A stretch of DNA of 24,814 nucleotides from an uncultured Collinsella sp. (GCA_900544465.1 UQVT01000007.1:1-24814), one strand, 5' to 3'; shown: positions 1 through 6,777, counted from the stretch's first letter. Notes: generated from the sequence alone by a model not told the origin. Translations and numbers: made by a program.

Positions 1-32
1 GGCGCGACCAGAAGGTCAGCGCCCTTTCGTTT
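1..32 (+). terminator. Probable intrinsic terminator of a gene left of the window
   Basis: GGCGC-GACC (1-9) pairs with GGTC-a-GCGCC (14-23) around an AGAA tetraloop with one bulged A, followed by a T-rich tail (25-32). It probably ends a plus-strand transcript that begins outside the window. The interrupted T-run makes it imperfect. Confidence 0.5.
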
Positions 33-98
33 CACGTCACCTTGTCTCAAATGCGACCCGCTCGCTGGCGATGCCAAAACATCGGCGCTTCCGTGGTT

Positions 99-145
99 GG
101 CACTTGGGGACGTTCCTTTTGTGCCGGCACTTTGGGACACTCCTT
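99..145 (+). repeat. Tandem GGGGAC-core repeat pair, 27-nt period
   Basis: Two 20-nt units, GGCACTTGGGGACGTTCCTT (99-118) and GGCACTTTGGGACACTCCTT (126-145), start 27 nt apart. Between them lies GTGCC (121-125), the reverse complement of the GGCAC that opens each unit, so unit 1 can also fold as a hairpin with the GGGGACGTTCC core in the loop. The same layout recurs at 2123-2173 and 3132-3180 with different arms. No gene is seen in 33-308 apart from the ade leader. Confidence 0.75.
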
Positions 146-149
146 GTCA

Positions 150-182
150 TTGGTGCAAAGTAACCTGCCCCCATTGCGCCAA
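150..182 (+). repeat. Hairpin repeat with AACCTG-CCCC core
   Basis: The arms TTGGTGCAA (150-158) and TTGCGCCAA (174-182) pair fully if one G-T wobble is allowed. They enclose a 15-nt loop containing AACCTGCCCCC. The copy at 6778-6810 has the same arm and loop lengths and nearly the same sequence. This is a second form of the GGGGAC-core family, with the core in reverse complement. Confidence 0.75.
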
Positions 183-212
183 GCGGCGTGTGCCGTTAAG
201 CGGAGAGGCGTA

Positions 213-240
213 TTGTTGACCCATCGTTTGGGCATACAAT
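213..240 (+). promoter_or_regulatory. Candidate promoter of ade
   Basis: A good -10 box, TACAAT (235-240), has only a weak -35 candidate, TTGTTG (213-218, 16-nt spacer). A better-looking TTGACC (216-221) is too close at 13 nt. If used, transcription would start near 247, just before the terminator-like hairpin at 253-288. Confidence 0.35.
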
Positions 241-252
241 GGCTATTGGCTT

Positions 253-288
253 GCTGCGGTGAAGGTCTGTCCGCTCCGCAGCTTTTTT
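253..288 (+). terminator. Terminator-like hairpin in the ade leader (possible attenuator)
   Basis: GCTGCGG (253-259) pairs perfectly with CCGCAGC (276-282) around a 16-nt loop, directly followed by TTTTTT (283-288). It lies between the candidate promoter and the ade ribosome-binding site and ends 20 nt before the start codon. It could therefore terminate leader transcripts or simply end read-through from upstream. I do not recognise a purine riboswitch aptamer here. Confidence 0.55.
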
Positions 289-308
289 CTACGGTTAAAG
301 GAGTATGT

Positions 309-2129
309 ATGTCCGTTGAGGTCATGAGGTCTGTGATCGAGGCCGCCGAGGGCCGCGTGCCCGTCGACACGCTGTTTACCAATGCGCAGATCGTCGACGT
401 GTATGGCCAGCGTGTGGCGCCCGGCAGCGTTGCCGTCAAGGACGGTGTGATCGTCGGCGTGCTCTACGATGGTCGCGACGATGTCGCTGGCACCTACGAG
501 GCTGCCGAGGTTATCGACTGCCAGGGTCGCTATCTCGCTCCCGGTTTTATTGACGGGCATCTGCATATCGAGTCTTCGAACATCCGTCCCGCCGAGTATG
601 CTCGCATGGCCGCGACGCGCGGTACTACCACCGCCATTGCCGACAGCCACGAGATTGCCAATGTTGCCGGTCTCGACGGCTTGCGCTTTATGATCGAGGA
701 CGGCCGCCGCGCACCCATCTCCATCAAGTATATGATGCCTTCGTGCGTGCCCGCGCTGCCCGACGAGCAGGCCGGTGCCGTTATTTCTGCTGCCGATATG
801 CAGGCGTTTTTTGCCGAACATCCGGGCGATGTCTTTGGTCTGGGCGAAATGATGAACTTGCCGGGCGTCTTTATGGCCGACCCCGAGACCTGCGCTCGCA
901 TCGATGCTGCCAACCAGACGCCGTCCAAGCAGGTTGACGGCCACGCGCCGCTCGTTGCCGGTAAGGACCTCAACGCCTATGCCGCAGCGGGCATTATCGC
1001 CGACCACGAGTCGACGATTCCCGAGGAGGCACTCGACAAGCTGTCTCGTGGCATGTACGTGATGCTCCGCGAGGGTACGTGCAGCCATGACTTGGCCAAC
1101 CTGTCGCCGATGCTGCTGGAGAATCCCGCTCGCGCCCGTCGCTGCTGCTTTGCGACTGACGACCGTGCCCCTTCCGATGCGCTTGCGACCGGCATGATCG
1201 ACAATGCCTGCCGCGTGGCGATTGAGGCCGGTATCGACCCCGTGGTCGCTATCTCCATGGCGTCCCTCTCCACGGCCGAGGCGTTTGGCCTGGATCACGG
1301 CTGCCGCGACCCGCACGAGCTGCGCGGTGCGATTGCCCCGGGCAAGCGTGCCGACCTGCTGGTACTCAATGACCTGACGTTTGCCACGGCTCCGCATCGC
1401 GTATATGCCGCCGGTACTCTGGTGGCGCAGGACGGCACCTTTGTGGGCGAGATCGCACCCGAGATGGCCGAGGTTGCGGCCCTTGCCGATGAACTGCGTG
1501 CTTCCGTTAAACTGCCGAAGCTATCGCTCGACGTGTTTGACTATGCCTTTAAGCCGGGCGAGGCCGTGATCGACGTGGTGCCGGGCAAGGCCATCACGGG
1601 TATGGCTCGCCCCGAGAACGCCGAGGGCCTGCGCCGCATTATGCTGATCGAACGTCACGGCCGCGGCGTGTCGCTGCAAGCCGAGGGCGCCGACGGTGAT
1701 GGTCCTGCGGGCCTGGGTCTTGTTGGCAAGCACATCGGTCGCGGCTGGGTGCGCGGCTTTACCATCACGGGCGGTGCCATCGCCTCGACGATCGGCCACG
1801 ACTCGCACAACGTGTGCGTGGTGGGCGACAATGCGGCGGATATGATGGCTGCCGTTGAGGCCGTGGGCCAGGGCGGCCACGTGCTGGTGCGCAACGGCGA
1901 GGTCGTGGCGCGCATTCCGCTGGCGCTCGGTGGCCTTATGAGCGAGGGTACGGCCGAGGACGTTGCCGCGCAGCACGACGACTTTATGGTCAAGGCGCGC
2001 GCCATGGGTATTGAGCCGCCGCTCGACCCCATCATGGGCATTATCTTCCTGCCCCTGCCGGTCATCCCGACGCTCCGCATCCGCCCCGAGGGCATGTTCG
2101 ACGTCACGACCTTCACCTACGCCGACTAG
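309..2129 (+). CDS. ade: Adenine deaminase
   Basis: This 606-aa amidohydrolase-superfamily enzyme deaminates adenine to hypoxanthine and ammonia (EC 3.5.4.2) in purine salvage. Residues 82-90 read DGHLHIESS, the family-specific metal-binding motif. Other family segments are GTTTAIADSHEIANVAG (105-121), DGHAP (210-214), DHE (232-234) and FATDD (281-285), the last including a likely metal-binding Asp. The C-terminal third matches the adenine deaminase C-domain, and the length is as expected. The frame stays open upstream to position 42, but the start at 309 is chosen because AAAGGAG (297-303) lies just before it and residue 1 matches where family homology begins. No purine permease is adjacent. 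The stop codon lies inside a GGGGAC-core repeat. Regulation may involve the hairpin at 253-288. Confidence 0.95.
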   Translation: MSVEVMRSVIEAAEGRVPVDTLFTNAQIVDVYGQRVAPGSVAVKDGVIVGVLYDGRDDVAGTYEAAEVIDCQGRYLAPGFIDGHLHIESSNIRPAEYARMAATRGTTTAIADSHEIANVAGLDGLRFMIEDGRRAPISIKYMMPSCVPALPDEQAGAVISAADMQAFFAEHPGDVFGLGEMMNLPGVFMADPETCARIDAANQTPSKQVDGHAPLVAGKDLNAYAAAGIIADHESTIPEEALDKLSRGMYVMLREGTCSHDLANLSPMLLENPARARRCCFATDDRAPSDALATGMIDNACRVAIEAGIDPVVAISMASLSTAEAFGLDHGCRDPHELRGAIAPGKRADLLVLNDLTFATAPHRVYAAGTLVAQDGTFVGEIAPEMAEVAALADELRASVKLPKLSLDVFDYAFKPGEAVIDVVPGKAITGMARPENAEGLRRIMLIERHGRGVSLQAEGADGDGPAGLGLVGKHIGRGWVRGFTITGGAIASTIGHDSHNVCVVGDNAADMMAAVEAVGQGGHVLVRNGEVVARIPLALGGLMSEGTAEDVAAQHDDFMVKARAMGIEPPLDPIMGIIFLPLPVIPTLRIRPEGMFDVTTFTYAD

Positions 2130-2173
2130 TCATCGGGGACGTTCTTAAACGACTAATCGTCGGGGACACTCTT
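2123..2173 (+). repeat. Tandem GGGGAC-core repeat pair overlapping the ade stop codon
   Basis: Two 24-nt units (2123-2146 and 2150-2173) start 27 nt apart and differ at four positions. Both open with CGACTA and contain TCGGGGAC; unit 1 continues GTTCTT and unit 2 ACTCTT. The first bases of unit 1 encode the last ade residue and the TAG stop. The arm sequence is unrelated to the arms at 99-145 and 3132-3180, yet spacing and core order are the same. Confidence 0.7.
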
Positions 2174-2268
2174 TGGCGGGCTGCCTGACGTCGCGACCGT
2201 GGGGCCTCTGGCGCGCGTGAGCTATTTGCTAGGTCCTTGTAACGTTTGCGCCCGCGGAGTCTTATTTG

Positions 2269-2333
2269 AGCTCCCTTTGGGTACGGTGATTTTGGATATA
2301 CGTCCGATTCCATCAAGCCCGAAGGGAGCTTTT
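2269..2333 (+). promoter_or_regulatory. Structured leader of the HAD phosphatase gene, SD in a hairpin arm
   Basis: AGCTCCCTTTGGG (2269-2281) pairs with CCCGAAGGGAGCT (2318-2330) over 13 bp with one G-T wobble. The 36-nt loop holds a smaller GGA/TCC stem. The right arm contains the Shine-Dalgarno sequence AAGGGAG of the following gene and runs straight into TTTT (2330-2333), three bases before the ATG. The fold would hide the ribosome-binding site and resembles a terminator, as in a translational switch. A weak promoter, TTGTAA (2237-2242) with TCTTAT (2260-2265), precedes it. I cannot match it to a named riboswitch. Confidence 0.5.
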
Positions 2334-2335
2334 CT

Positions 2336-3130
2336 ATGTTTAAACTGATTGCATCCGATATGGACGGCACACTGCTTGACGAAAACGGCCAGGTGCCTCC
2401 CGAGACCTACGAACTGATTCTGGCGCTACACGAGCATGGCGTGCATTTCGCTGCATCGTCAGGTCGTCGCTACGATCGCCTGTGCGAGTTCTTTGCGCCC
2501 GTTCGCGACAAGATGGACTTTGTCGCCGCTAACGGTGCCCAGGTCTACGCCGACGGCAAAATGGTAGACCGTGAGGTGTATTCGCACCTGGCGATTCGAA
2601 GGCTCGCCCAGGCTGTCGCGACGTTTCCCAATCTGCATCTTGCGCTTTTTGACCGAACCAAGTCCTTCCTGCTCGATGACGAGTGCAAGTTCGTGCGTGA
2701 GGTCGATAAGGACCTTCCCAATGCCGAGCGCATTTGGGAGCTGCCCGATCCCAGTGTAAATATCATCAAGGCGAGTATCTTTTGCGATGACGGTGCCGTT
2801 ATGGACAGTGCGTACGTGCTACAGCGCGAACTCGGCCAGCTCTTTACCTTTGCGCCTTCGGGCAACGCGTGGATTGATGCCATGCAGCCCGGTGTGTCGA
2901 AGGCCTCGGGTATCGCGCAGCTCGCGGAGCATTACGGCATTGGGCGCGACGAGGTCATGGCGTTTGGCGACTCGATGAACGACTACGAGATCATTCGCTT
3001 TGTCGGCACGGGCTGCGCGATGGAAAATGCACGTCCCGCGCTCAAGGCCGTTGCCGATCGCGTGGTGGGGCGCAACCGCGACCACGCCGTCCAGCAGGAG
3101 CTTCGCCACGTTTTGGAGAGCCTCGCTTAA
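2336..3130 (+). CDS. Cof-type HAD-IIB family hydrolase
   Basis: This 264-aa cytoplasmic phosphatase belongs to the haloacid dehalogenase superfamily, Cof (IIB cap) subfamily. These enzymes typically dephosphorylate sugar phosphates, nucleotides or flavin precursors; the substrate cannot be read from sequence. Motif I, DMDGT, is at residues 8-12, with the nucleophile and acid/base aspartates. Motif II (SSGR) lies near residue 41. Motif IV, GDSMND, lies near 210-215 and binds magnesium. The length is normal. The start is fixed by AAGGGAG (2322-2328) and by homology beginning at residue 1. The gene converges on a second Cof-type phosphatase at 3235-4077. Its ribosome-binding site lies in a hairpin arm, suggesting translational control. 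Confidence 0.9.
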   Translation: MFKLIASDMDGTLLDENGQVPPETYELILALHEHGVHFAASSGRRYDRLCEFFAPVRDKMDFVAANGAQVYADGKMVDREVYSHLAIRRLAQAVATFPNLHLALFDRTKSFLLDDECKFVREVDKDLPNAERIWELPDPSVNIIKASIFCDDGAVMDSAYVLQRELGQLFTFAPSGNAWIDAMQPGVSKASGIAQLAEHYGIGRDEVMAFGDSMNDYEIIRFVGTGCAMENARPALKAVADRVVGRNRDHAVQQELRHVLESLA

Positions 3131-3131
3131 T

Positions 3132-3212
3132 CCGGCAGATGGGGACGTTCCTTATCTGCCGGCAGTGGGGGACGGTCCTTGCGGCGCTCCGTGAAGACTG
3201 TCCCCAAATTAG
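3132..3212 (+). repeat. GGGGAC-core tandem pair and hairpin between convergent genes
   Basis: CCGGCAGAT (3132-3140) and ATCTGCCGG (3154-3162) form a perfect 9-bp inverted repeat around GGGGACGTTCCTT (3141-3153). A second unit, 3159-3180, repeats CCGGCAG and ends GGGGACGGTCCTT, again with a 27-nt period. A third core in reverse orientation, GACTGTCCCC, is at 3196-3205. The element fills most of the 104-nt gap between two convergent genes and might act as a two-way terminator, although it has no T-run. Confidence 0.75.
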
Positions 3213-3234
3213 CTACCCTCCCGGGTTGCTGCTG

Positions 3235-4077
3235 CTAAGCGAGGGCGGCCATGATGGTGCGGGCGACGCCGTCATGGTCGTTGTCGTATTCGGTGATGGC
3301 GTCGGCGGCCTCGCGGTCTTCGGACTCGGCGTTGATCATGGCCATGCCGTGGCCCGCTGCCTGTAGCATGGGGATGTCGTTGATGTTGTCGCCGAACGCC
3401 CAGGCGTCGGCGAGACGCTCGCCCAGGTGCTCGCATAACCACGTGAGGGCCGTCCCCTTGGTGGCGCCCTCGCCCATGACCTCGATATTCATGGCGTACG
3501 AACGCGTGACCTCAATGCCTCCGAGCGTGTCGAGCTCCGCCGCGATGGCGTCGCGATCGGCCGGGTCGTGCCAGTACATGGCGATGCGTTCGAGTGTCTC
3601 GACCTCGTCGATCTTACTGTCGATATCCATGTCGATCGGTGTTCGTGTGCGCTTGAGCGAAGCCGCGATGTGGGGGTCGCCGCCGCAGAACTCGTCTAGG
3701 CGCTCATAGAGCGAGCGGGGGAGGAAGCACTGGCCGTCGGCGAAGATATCGAAGGTCACATCGTGGCCGGCGGCGATGCGATGGATGCGATGGGCGATGC
3801 CACGGTCGAGCGGTCGGCTCAAGATACGTTTGGCGCGTGAGGCATCGGTAGGCGCATCTTCGTCGAGCTGCCAGACGCTGGCACCATTGGCGCAGACCGC
3901 GTAGTGCACGGCAGGATGGGCGAGGATAGGCTCAAAGATGCCCGACAGCGGGCGCCCCGTGCAGGGCACAAACTCAATACCGCGGCGCGCAAGCTCGTCG
4001 AGCATTGCCCAAGTGGCGTCGCTCATCTGCTTATCGCTCGTCAGCAGCGTTCCATCCATATCGGAAAACACAATCAT
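3235..4077 (-). CDS. Cof-type HAD-IIB family hydrolase (second copy)
   Basis: This 280-aa HAD-superfamily phosphatase has motif I DMDGT at residues 6-10, motif II PCTGRP at 38-43 and motif IV GDNIND at 229-234. The lysine of motif III is probably in EGATKGTAL (203-211). It belongs to the same broad subfamily as the product of 2336-3130 but is clearly diverged from it, so it is not a recent duplicate. The substrate is unknown. The start at 4077 is supported by AAAGGA on the minus strand about 8 nt upstream. It lies downstream of citrate synthase on the same strand, but a strong terminator (4103-4140) separates them, so expression would depend on read-through or an unseen promoter. Confidence 0.88.
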   Translation of the reverse strand: MIVFSDMDGTLLTSDKQMSDATWAMLDELARRGIEFVPCTGRPLSGIFEPILAHPAVHYAVCANGASVWQLDEDAPTDASRAKRILSRPLDRGIAHRIHRIAAGHDVTFDIFADGQCFLPRSLYERLDEFCGGDPHIAASLKRTRTPIDMDIDSKIDEVETLERIAMYWHDPADRDAIAAELDTLGGIEVTRSYAMNIEVMGEGATKGTALTWLCEHLGERLADAWAFGDNINDIPMLQAAGHGMAMINAESEDREAADAITEYDNDHDGVARTIMAALA

Positions 4078-4102
4078 TCGCTGCGATCCTTTCTACTGGC
4101 AT

Positions 4103-4140
4103 AAAAAGCGTGGCCGAGGGCGGTGATGCCCTGGCCACGC
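4103..4140 (-). terminator. Strong intrinsic terminator after citrate synthase
   Basis: On the minus strand GCGTGGCC (4140-4133) pairs with GGCCACGC (4115-4108), with an inner GGGC/GCCC stem. A TTTTT run follows (4107-4103). The hairpin starts 24 nt after the gltA stop and ends 25 nt before the start of the next minus-strand gene, leaving no room for a normal promoter between them. Confidence 0.8.
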
Positions 4141-4164
4141 TCGGGTTCTATAACGGTCTGCGTC

Positions 4165-5583
4165 CTAACGATCGGCGAGCGGCTTGTACTCCAGCGGCTC
4201 GATAACCGGGCGATACGCGGGACGGATGATGCGGTGCGCGCAGAAGAGCTCTTCCATGCGGTGCGCAGACCAGCCGGCCATGCGGGCGACGGCGAACAGC
4301 GGCGTAAAGAGCGTCTCGGGCACGCCGAGCATCTTGTAGATAAAGCCCGTGTACAGGTCGATGTTGGCACAGATGGGCTTGGTCATGCCGTGATCGCGCA
4401 TCACTTGCGGTGCCAGGCGCTCGATGCGCTCGATGAGCGCGAACTCCTCGCCCAGGTCCTTCTTGGCGGCAAGCGTGCGCGCGTAACGACGGCACACCTC
4501 GGCACGCGGGTCGCTCAGCGTATAGACGGCGTGGCCCATACCGTAGATGAGACCCGTGCCGTCGAAGGCCTGCTTGTCGAGGATCTTGCCCAGGTAGGCT
4601 GCGACCTCGTCCTCGTCCTCCCAATTGGAGACATGCGCGCGGATGTCCTCGTGCATGGACACGACCTTGGCGTTGGCGCCACCGTGGCGCGGGCCCTTGA
4701 GTGAGCCGATAGCCGCGGCGTAGGCGGAATACGGGTCGGTGGCCGAAGACGACAGCACGCGGCAAGCGAAGGTGGAGTTGTTGCCGCCGCCGTGCTCGGC
4801 ATGCAGCATGAGCATAACGTCGAGCAGCATCGCCTCATCGCGGGTGAACGCCATGCCGCCGCGCAGGACCTGTAGGATGGTCTCGGCGGTGGAGAGACCG
4901 GGCGTAGGGTGCGGCACGTGAACCTCGGAGCCGCGAAGCTTGGCGACCGAGGCCATGTGTGCGAAGGCGGCGATGCGCGGGAGACGTGCGAGCATGGAAA
5001 TGGCGACGTCGATTTCGTGCTCAGGCGTGATCACGTCTGGTTCGGCATCGAAGGCGTAGAGCAGCAGTACGGCGCGCTGGAGCACGTTCATGATGCTCGA
5101 CGACACTGTGGTCATAGGGAACTCTTTAACGTACTCGTCGCTCAGATGTCTAAAGGCGCCCAGGCGCTCGCAAAAGCCGTCGAGCTCTTCTTTGTTGGGC
5201 AGCGAACCCGTGATAAGCAGATAGGCGACTTCCTCGTAGCCGTAGCGATTCTCGGCCTGGGCATTGTTGACCAGATCATCGATGCTGTAGCCGCGAAGCG
5301 TGAGCTTGCCCTGATCGGGCACGACCTTTCCGTCGACCTTGTTGTAGCCGTGCACATCCGAGATACGAGTGAGGCCCGCGACCACGCCCGAGCCGTCGGC
5401 ATTGCGCAGGCCGCGCTTGACATTGTGCTCTTCGAACAAGCCCTCGTCATAAGGGTCGGTCGGCAGGCCGTGGTAGAGGATTTCGCTCTCAGACGAAATC
5501 TGGCGGCTCGCCTCGTAATCCAGAACCAGGCGGCTCAGGTGATCGTCGAAGCGGTAGTAGATTTTCTTGGCGTCGTAGGCCAT
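4165..5583 (-). CDS. gltA: Citrate synthase
   Basis: This 472-aa cytoplasmic enzyme condenses acetyl-CoA and oxaloacetate to citrate. The three catalytic residues of the Si-type family can be placed: His264 in LHAEHGGGNNS (260-270), His351 in YGMGHAVY (347-354) and Asp409 in NIDLYTGFIY (407-416). GPRHGGAN (298-305) is also typical. The wording of these motifs and the long N-terminal region resemble the citrate synthases of Clostridia and related Gram-positives more than those of E. coli. No other TCA-cycle gene lies nearby, so a biosynthetic role (2-oxoglutarate and glutamate supply) is likely but inferred. The start is supported by GGAGAGGAG on the minus strand just upstream. The ACT-domain gene lies 77 nt upstream on the same strand and may be co-transcribed. 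Confidence 0.95.
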   Translation of the reverse strand: MAYDAKKIYYRFDDHLSRLVLDYEASRQISSESEILYHGLPTDPYDEGLFEEHNVKRGLRNADGSGVVAGLTRISDVHGYNKVDGKVVPDQGKLTLRGYSIDDLVNNAQAENRYGYEEVAYLLITGSLPNKEELDGFCERLGAFRHLSDEYVKEFPMTTVSSSIMNVLQRAVLLLYAFDAEPDVITPEHEIDVAISMLARLPRIAAFAHMASVAKLRGSEVHVPHPTPGLSTAETILQVLRGGMAFTRDEAMLLDVMLMLHAEHGGGNNSTFACRVLSSSATDPYSAYAAAIGSLKGPRHGGANAKVVSMHEDIRAHVSNWEDEDEVAAYLGKILDKQAFDGTGLIYGMGHAVYTLSDPRAEVCRRYARTLAAKKDLGEEFALIERIERLAPQVMRDHGMTKPICANIDLYTGFIYKMLGVPETLFTPLFAVARMAGWSAHRMEELFCAHRIIRPAYRPVIEPLEYKPLADR

Positions 5584-5660
5584 GCGCGCTCCTCTCCGGT
5601 CCGCTTTGGGGCCGCGCGCTTGGACGATATGACGTCAAGCTGCCCCGAGCGGCTTGTTCG

Positions 5661-5948
5661 CTACAGGCGGTACATAAAGTTAAAGACGTCCTCGCGCTGA
5701 ATGGACACGTTGACGCCCGAAAGCTCGCCTGCCTCGGCCAGGGCCTTCTGCAGCTCGGCGAAGTCGAGCTTGGACTCGGCGGTGTCGGCCAGCATGGTCA
5801 TGGTGAAGATGTCCTCGATAATGGACTGCGTAATGTCGCGGATGTCGACGTTGGCCTCGCCCAGAACACGGGTGACGCCGGCGACGATGCCGGGGCGGTT
5901 CTTGCCAAGGACGGTGATGACGATACGGGAGGACGAGATCTCGGCCAT
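5661..5948 (-). CDS. ACT-domain protein, UPF0237 type
   Basis: This 95-aa protein is a single ACT domain. It begins with the beta strand IVITVLGKNRPGIVAGV (9-25), where the NRPGI loop is the usual ligand-binding turn. The segment NVDIRDITQSIIEDIFTMTM (33-52) matches the UPF0237 family. ACT domains usually bind amino acids or other small effectors, and this one has no attached catalytic domain, so it may be a regulatory partner. In many Gram-positives the family sits next to a DUF711/UPF0210 gene, but here the next gene on the strand is citrate synthase. That hints at a link to amino-acid or glutamate metabolism but does not prove it. The start has GAAAGGG about 6 nt upstream on the minus strand. 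Confidence 0.85.
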   Translation of the reverse strand: MAEISSSRIVITVLGKNRPGIVAGVTRVLGEANVDIRDITQSIIEDIFTMTMLADTAESKLDFAELQKALAEAGELSGVNVSIQREDVFNFMYRL

Positions 5949-5995
5949 GGGAAACCCTTTCGCGTGATTGCGGCGCGCGCGGGGCGCTCCGCTAC

Positions 5996-6018
5996 GGTAC
6001 AGTGTTCATCATTGTACC
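5996..6018 (-). promoter_or_regulatory. Dyad overlapping a TACAAT -10 box upstream of the ACT gene
   Basis: GGTACA (5996-6001) and TGTACC (6013-6018) form a perfect dyad, extended by inner TG/CA pairs. The 23-bp site overlaps TACAAT read on the minus strand (6016-6011), a good -10 hexamer about 65 nt upstream of the ACT-domain start. No convincing -35 is seen, which would fit an activator-dependent or weak promoter. The symmetry suggests an operator or a 5' hairpin. Confidence 0.4.
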
Positions 6019-6160
6019 TGTCTGGCGCAAAAAAGGCGCGCTCGCTGCGGCGTTACATGCCTGCAACATGAGCGTAAGGGGGAAGGCCGTACGGGGAAGA
6101 GCCGTCTGGCGCGTGTCCGGCTCGTCCAGCTCGTGTTGTGCCGAAAAGACCGTGAACCTT
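6019..6160. other. Divergent intergenic stretch with no gene seen
   Basis: This is the middle of the 325-nt gap between the minus-strand ACT gene and plus-strand rpmE. It is GC-rich, with one A6 run and a short GCGC stem near 6025-6040. No reading frame here has a credible ribosome-binding site or protein-like composition, and no RNA gene was recognised. Confidence 0.4.
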
Positions 6161-6189
6161 TTGTGGGACACGCGGCGCCGTGGTAATAT
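6161..6189 (+). promoter_or_regulatory. Promoter of rpmE
   Basis: TTGTGG (6161-6166) and TAATAT (6184-6189) are separated by exactly 17 nt, consistent with a housekeeping sigma-factor promoter. Transcription would start near 6196 and give a leader of about 78 nt. Confidence 0.6.
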
Positions 6190-6195
6190 AGCCGA

Positions 6196-6273
6196 GTTTG
6201 TTGTCTTGGTCGGAAACCAAGACGCCTTATGCGCTGATCGGTAACCAGCGCCTGACCAATAAGGAGTCCTACC
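6196..6273 (+). promoter_or_regulatory. Probable ribosomal-protein L31 leader
   Basis: Two hairpins follow the promoter: GTCTTGGT/ACCAAGAC (6203-6223, 5-nt loop) and GCGCTG/CAGCGC (6231-6251, 9-nt loop). Each carries a near-identical motif, TCGGAAACCA (6210-6219) and TCGGTAACCA (6238-6247). The second hairpin sits about 10 nt before the AAGGAG ribosome-binding site. Structured L31 leaders thought to mediate autoregulation by L31 have been described in several bacterial groups, including Coriobacteria. Membership here is inferred from position and structure, not from a covariance-model match. Confidence 0.55.
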
Positions 6274-6699
6274 ATGAAGCAGGGTATCCATCCCCAGTAT
6301 GTCGAGTGCACGGTGACGTGCTCCTGCGGCAACACCTTCAAGACGCACGCCACCGTGTCCGAGATGAAGGTTGAGCTTTGCAACGAGTGCCACCCGTTCT
6401 ACACCGGCCAGCAGAAGTTCGTCGACACCGGTGGACGCGTCCAGCGCTTCGCCGACAAGTTCGGTGGCGCCGCTGCCGCTCAGCTCAAGAAGGCCGAGGA
6501 GGCCAAGGCTGCCAAGGCCGCCAAGGCTGCTGAGGCCGAGGCCGCTCGCAAGGCCGCCGCTGAGGCTAAGGCTGCCGAGAAGGCCAAGCGTGCCGCTAAG
6601 TTCGCCGAGGAGGCTGCCAAGCAGGCCGCCGAGGCTCCCGCAGAGGCTCCCGTCGAGGAGGCCGCTGCCGAGGCCGAGACCACCGAGGCTGCTGAGTAA
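6274..6699 (+). CDS. rpmE: 50S ribosomal protein L31 with long Ala/Lys/Glu-rich tail
   Basis: Residues 1-68 are a canonical zinc-type L31 of the large ribosomal subunit. Four cysteines, C16 and C18 (CSC) and C36 and C39 (CNEC), form the zinc site, and HPFYTGQQKFVDTGGRVQRF is the conserved C-terminal part. Typical L31 ends near residue 70. Here 141 aa are encoded, and residues 72-141 are almost entirely Ala, Lys, Glu and Arg, predicting a long charged helix ending in an acidic, Pro-containing stretch. The tail is in frame and uses the same GC-rich codons as the core. The start is fixed by AAGGAG (6261-6266) and by homology. The gene has its own promoter, leader and terminator. Confidence 0.95.
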   Translation: MKQGIHPQYVECTVTCSCGNTFKTHATVSEMKVELCNECHPFYTGQQKFVDTGGRVQRFADKFGGAAAAQLKKAEEAKAAKAAKAAEAEAARKAAAEAKAAEKAKRAAKFAEEAAKQAAEAPAEAPVEEAAAEAETTEAAE

Positions 6700-6736
6700 A
6701 TAGCTCGCCGCGGAATCGCTCGCATTCATGGCATAA

Positions 6737-6776
6737 GGGCCGTGCATCCGTTTGGGTGCGCGGCCCTTTTCTTTTT
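6737..6776 (+). terminator. Terminator of rpmE
   Basis: A 13-bp stem (6737-6749 with 6754-6766, two G-T wobbles) has a 4-nt loop and is followed by a T-rich tail (6767-6776). Its core, GCATCCGTTTGGGTGCG (6744-6760), is identical to 17 nt of the hairpin at 11088-11115. Confidence 0.8.
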
Positions 6777-6777
6777 A

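Noticed and set aside
42..308. 89-residue N-terminal extension of adenine deaminase
   Set aside because: It runs through two intergenic repeats and a terminator hairpin, has no family similarity, and a strong ribosome-binding site precedes the internal ATG at 309.
247..308. Purine riboswitch upstream of adenine deaminase
   Set aside because: The leader is too short for the aptamer and lacks its three-way junction; only a terminator-like hairpin is present.
5992..6747. Minus-strand frame with a glycine/leucine/serine-rich repetitive N-terminus
   Set aside because: It is the complement of the Ala/Lys-rich tail of rpmE; the repetitiveness comes from the rpmE codons.
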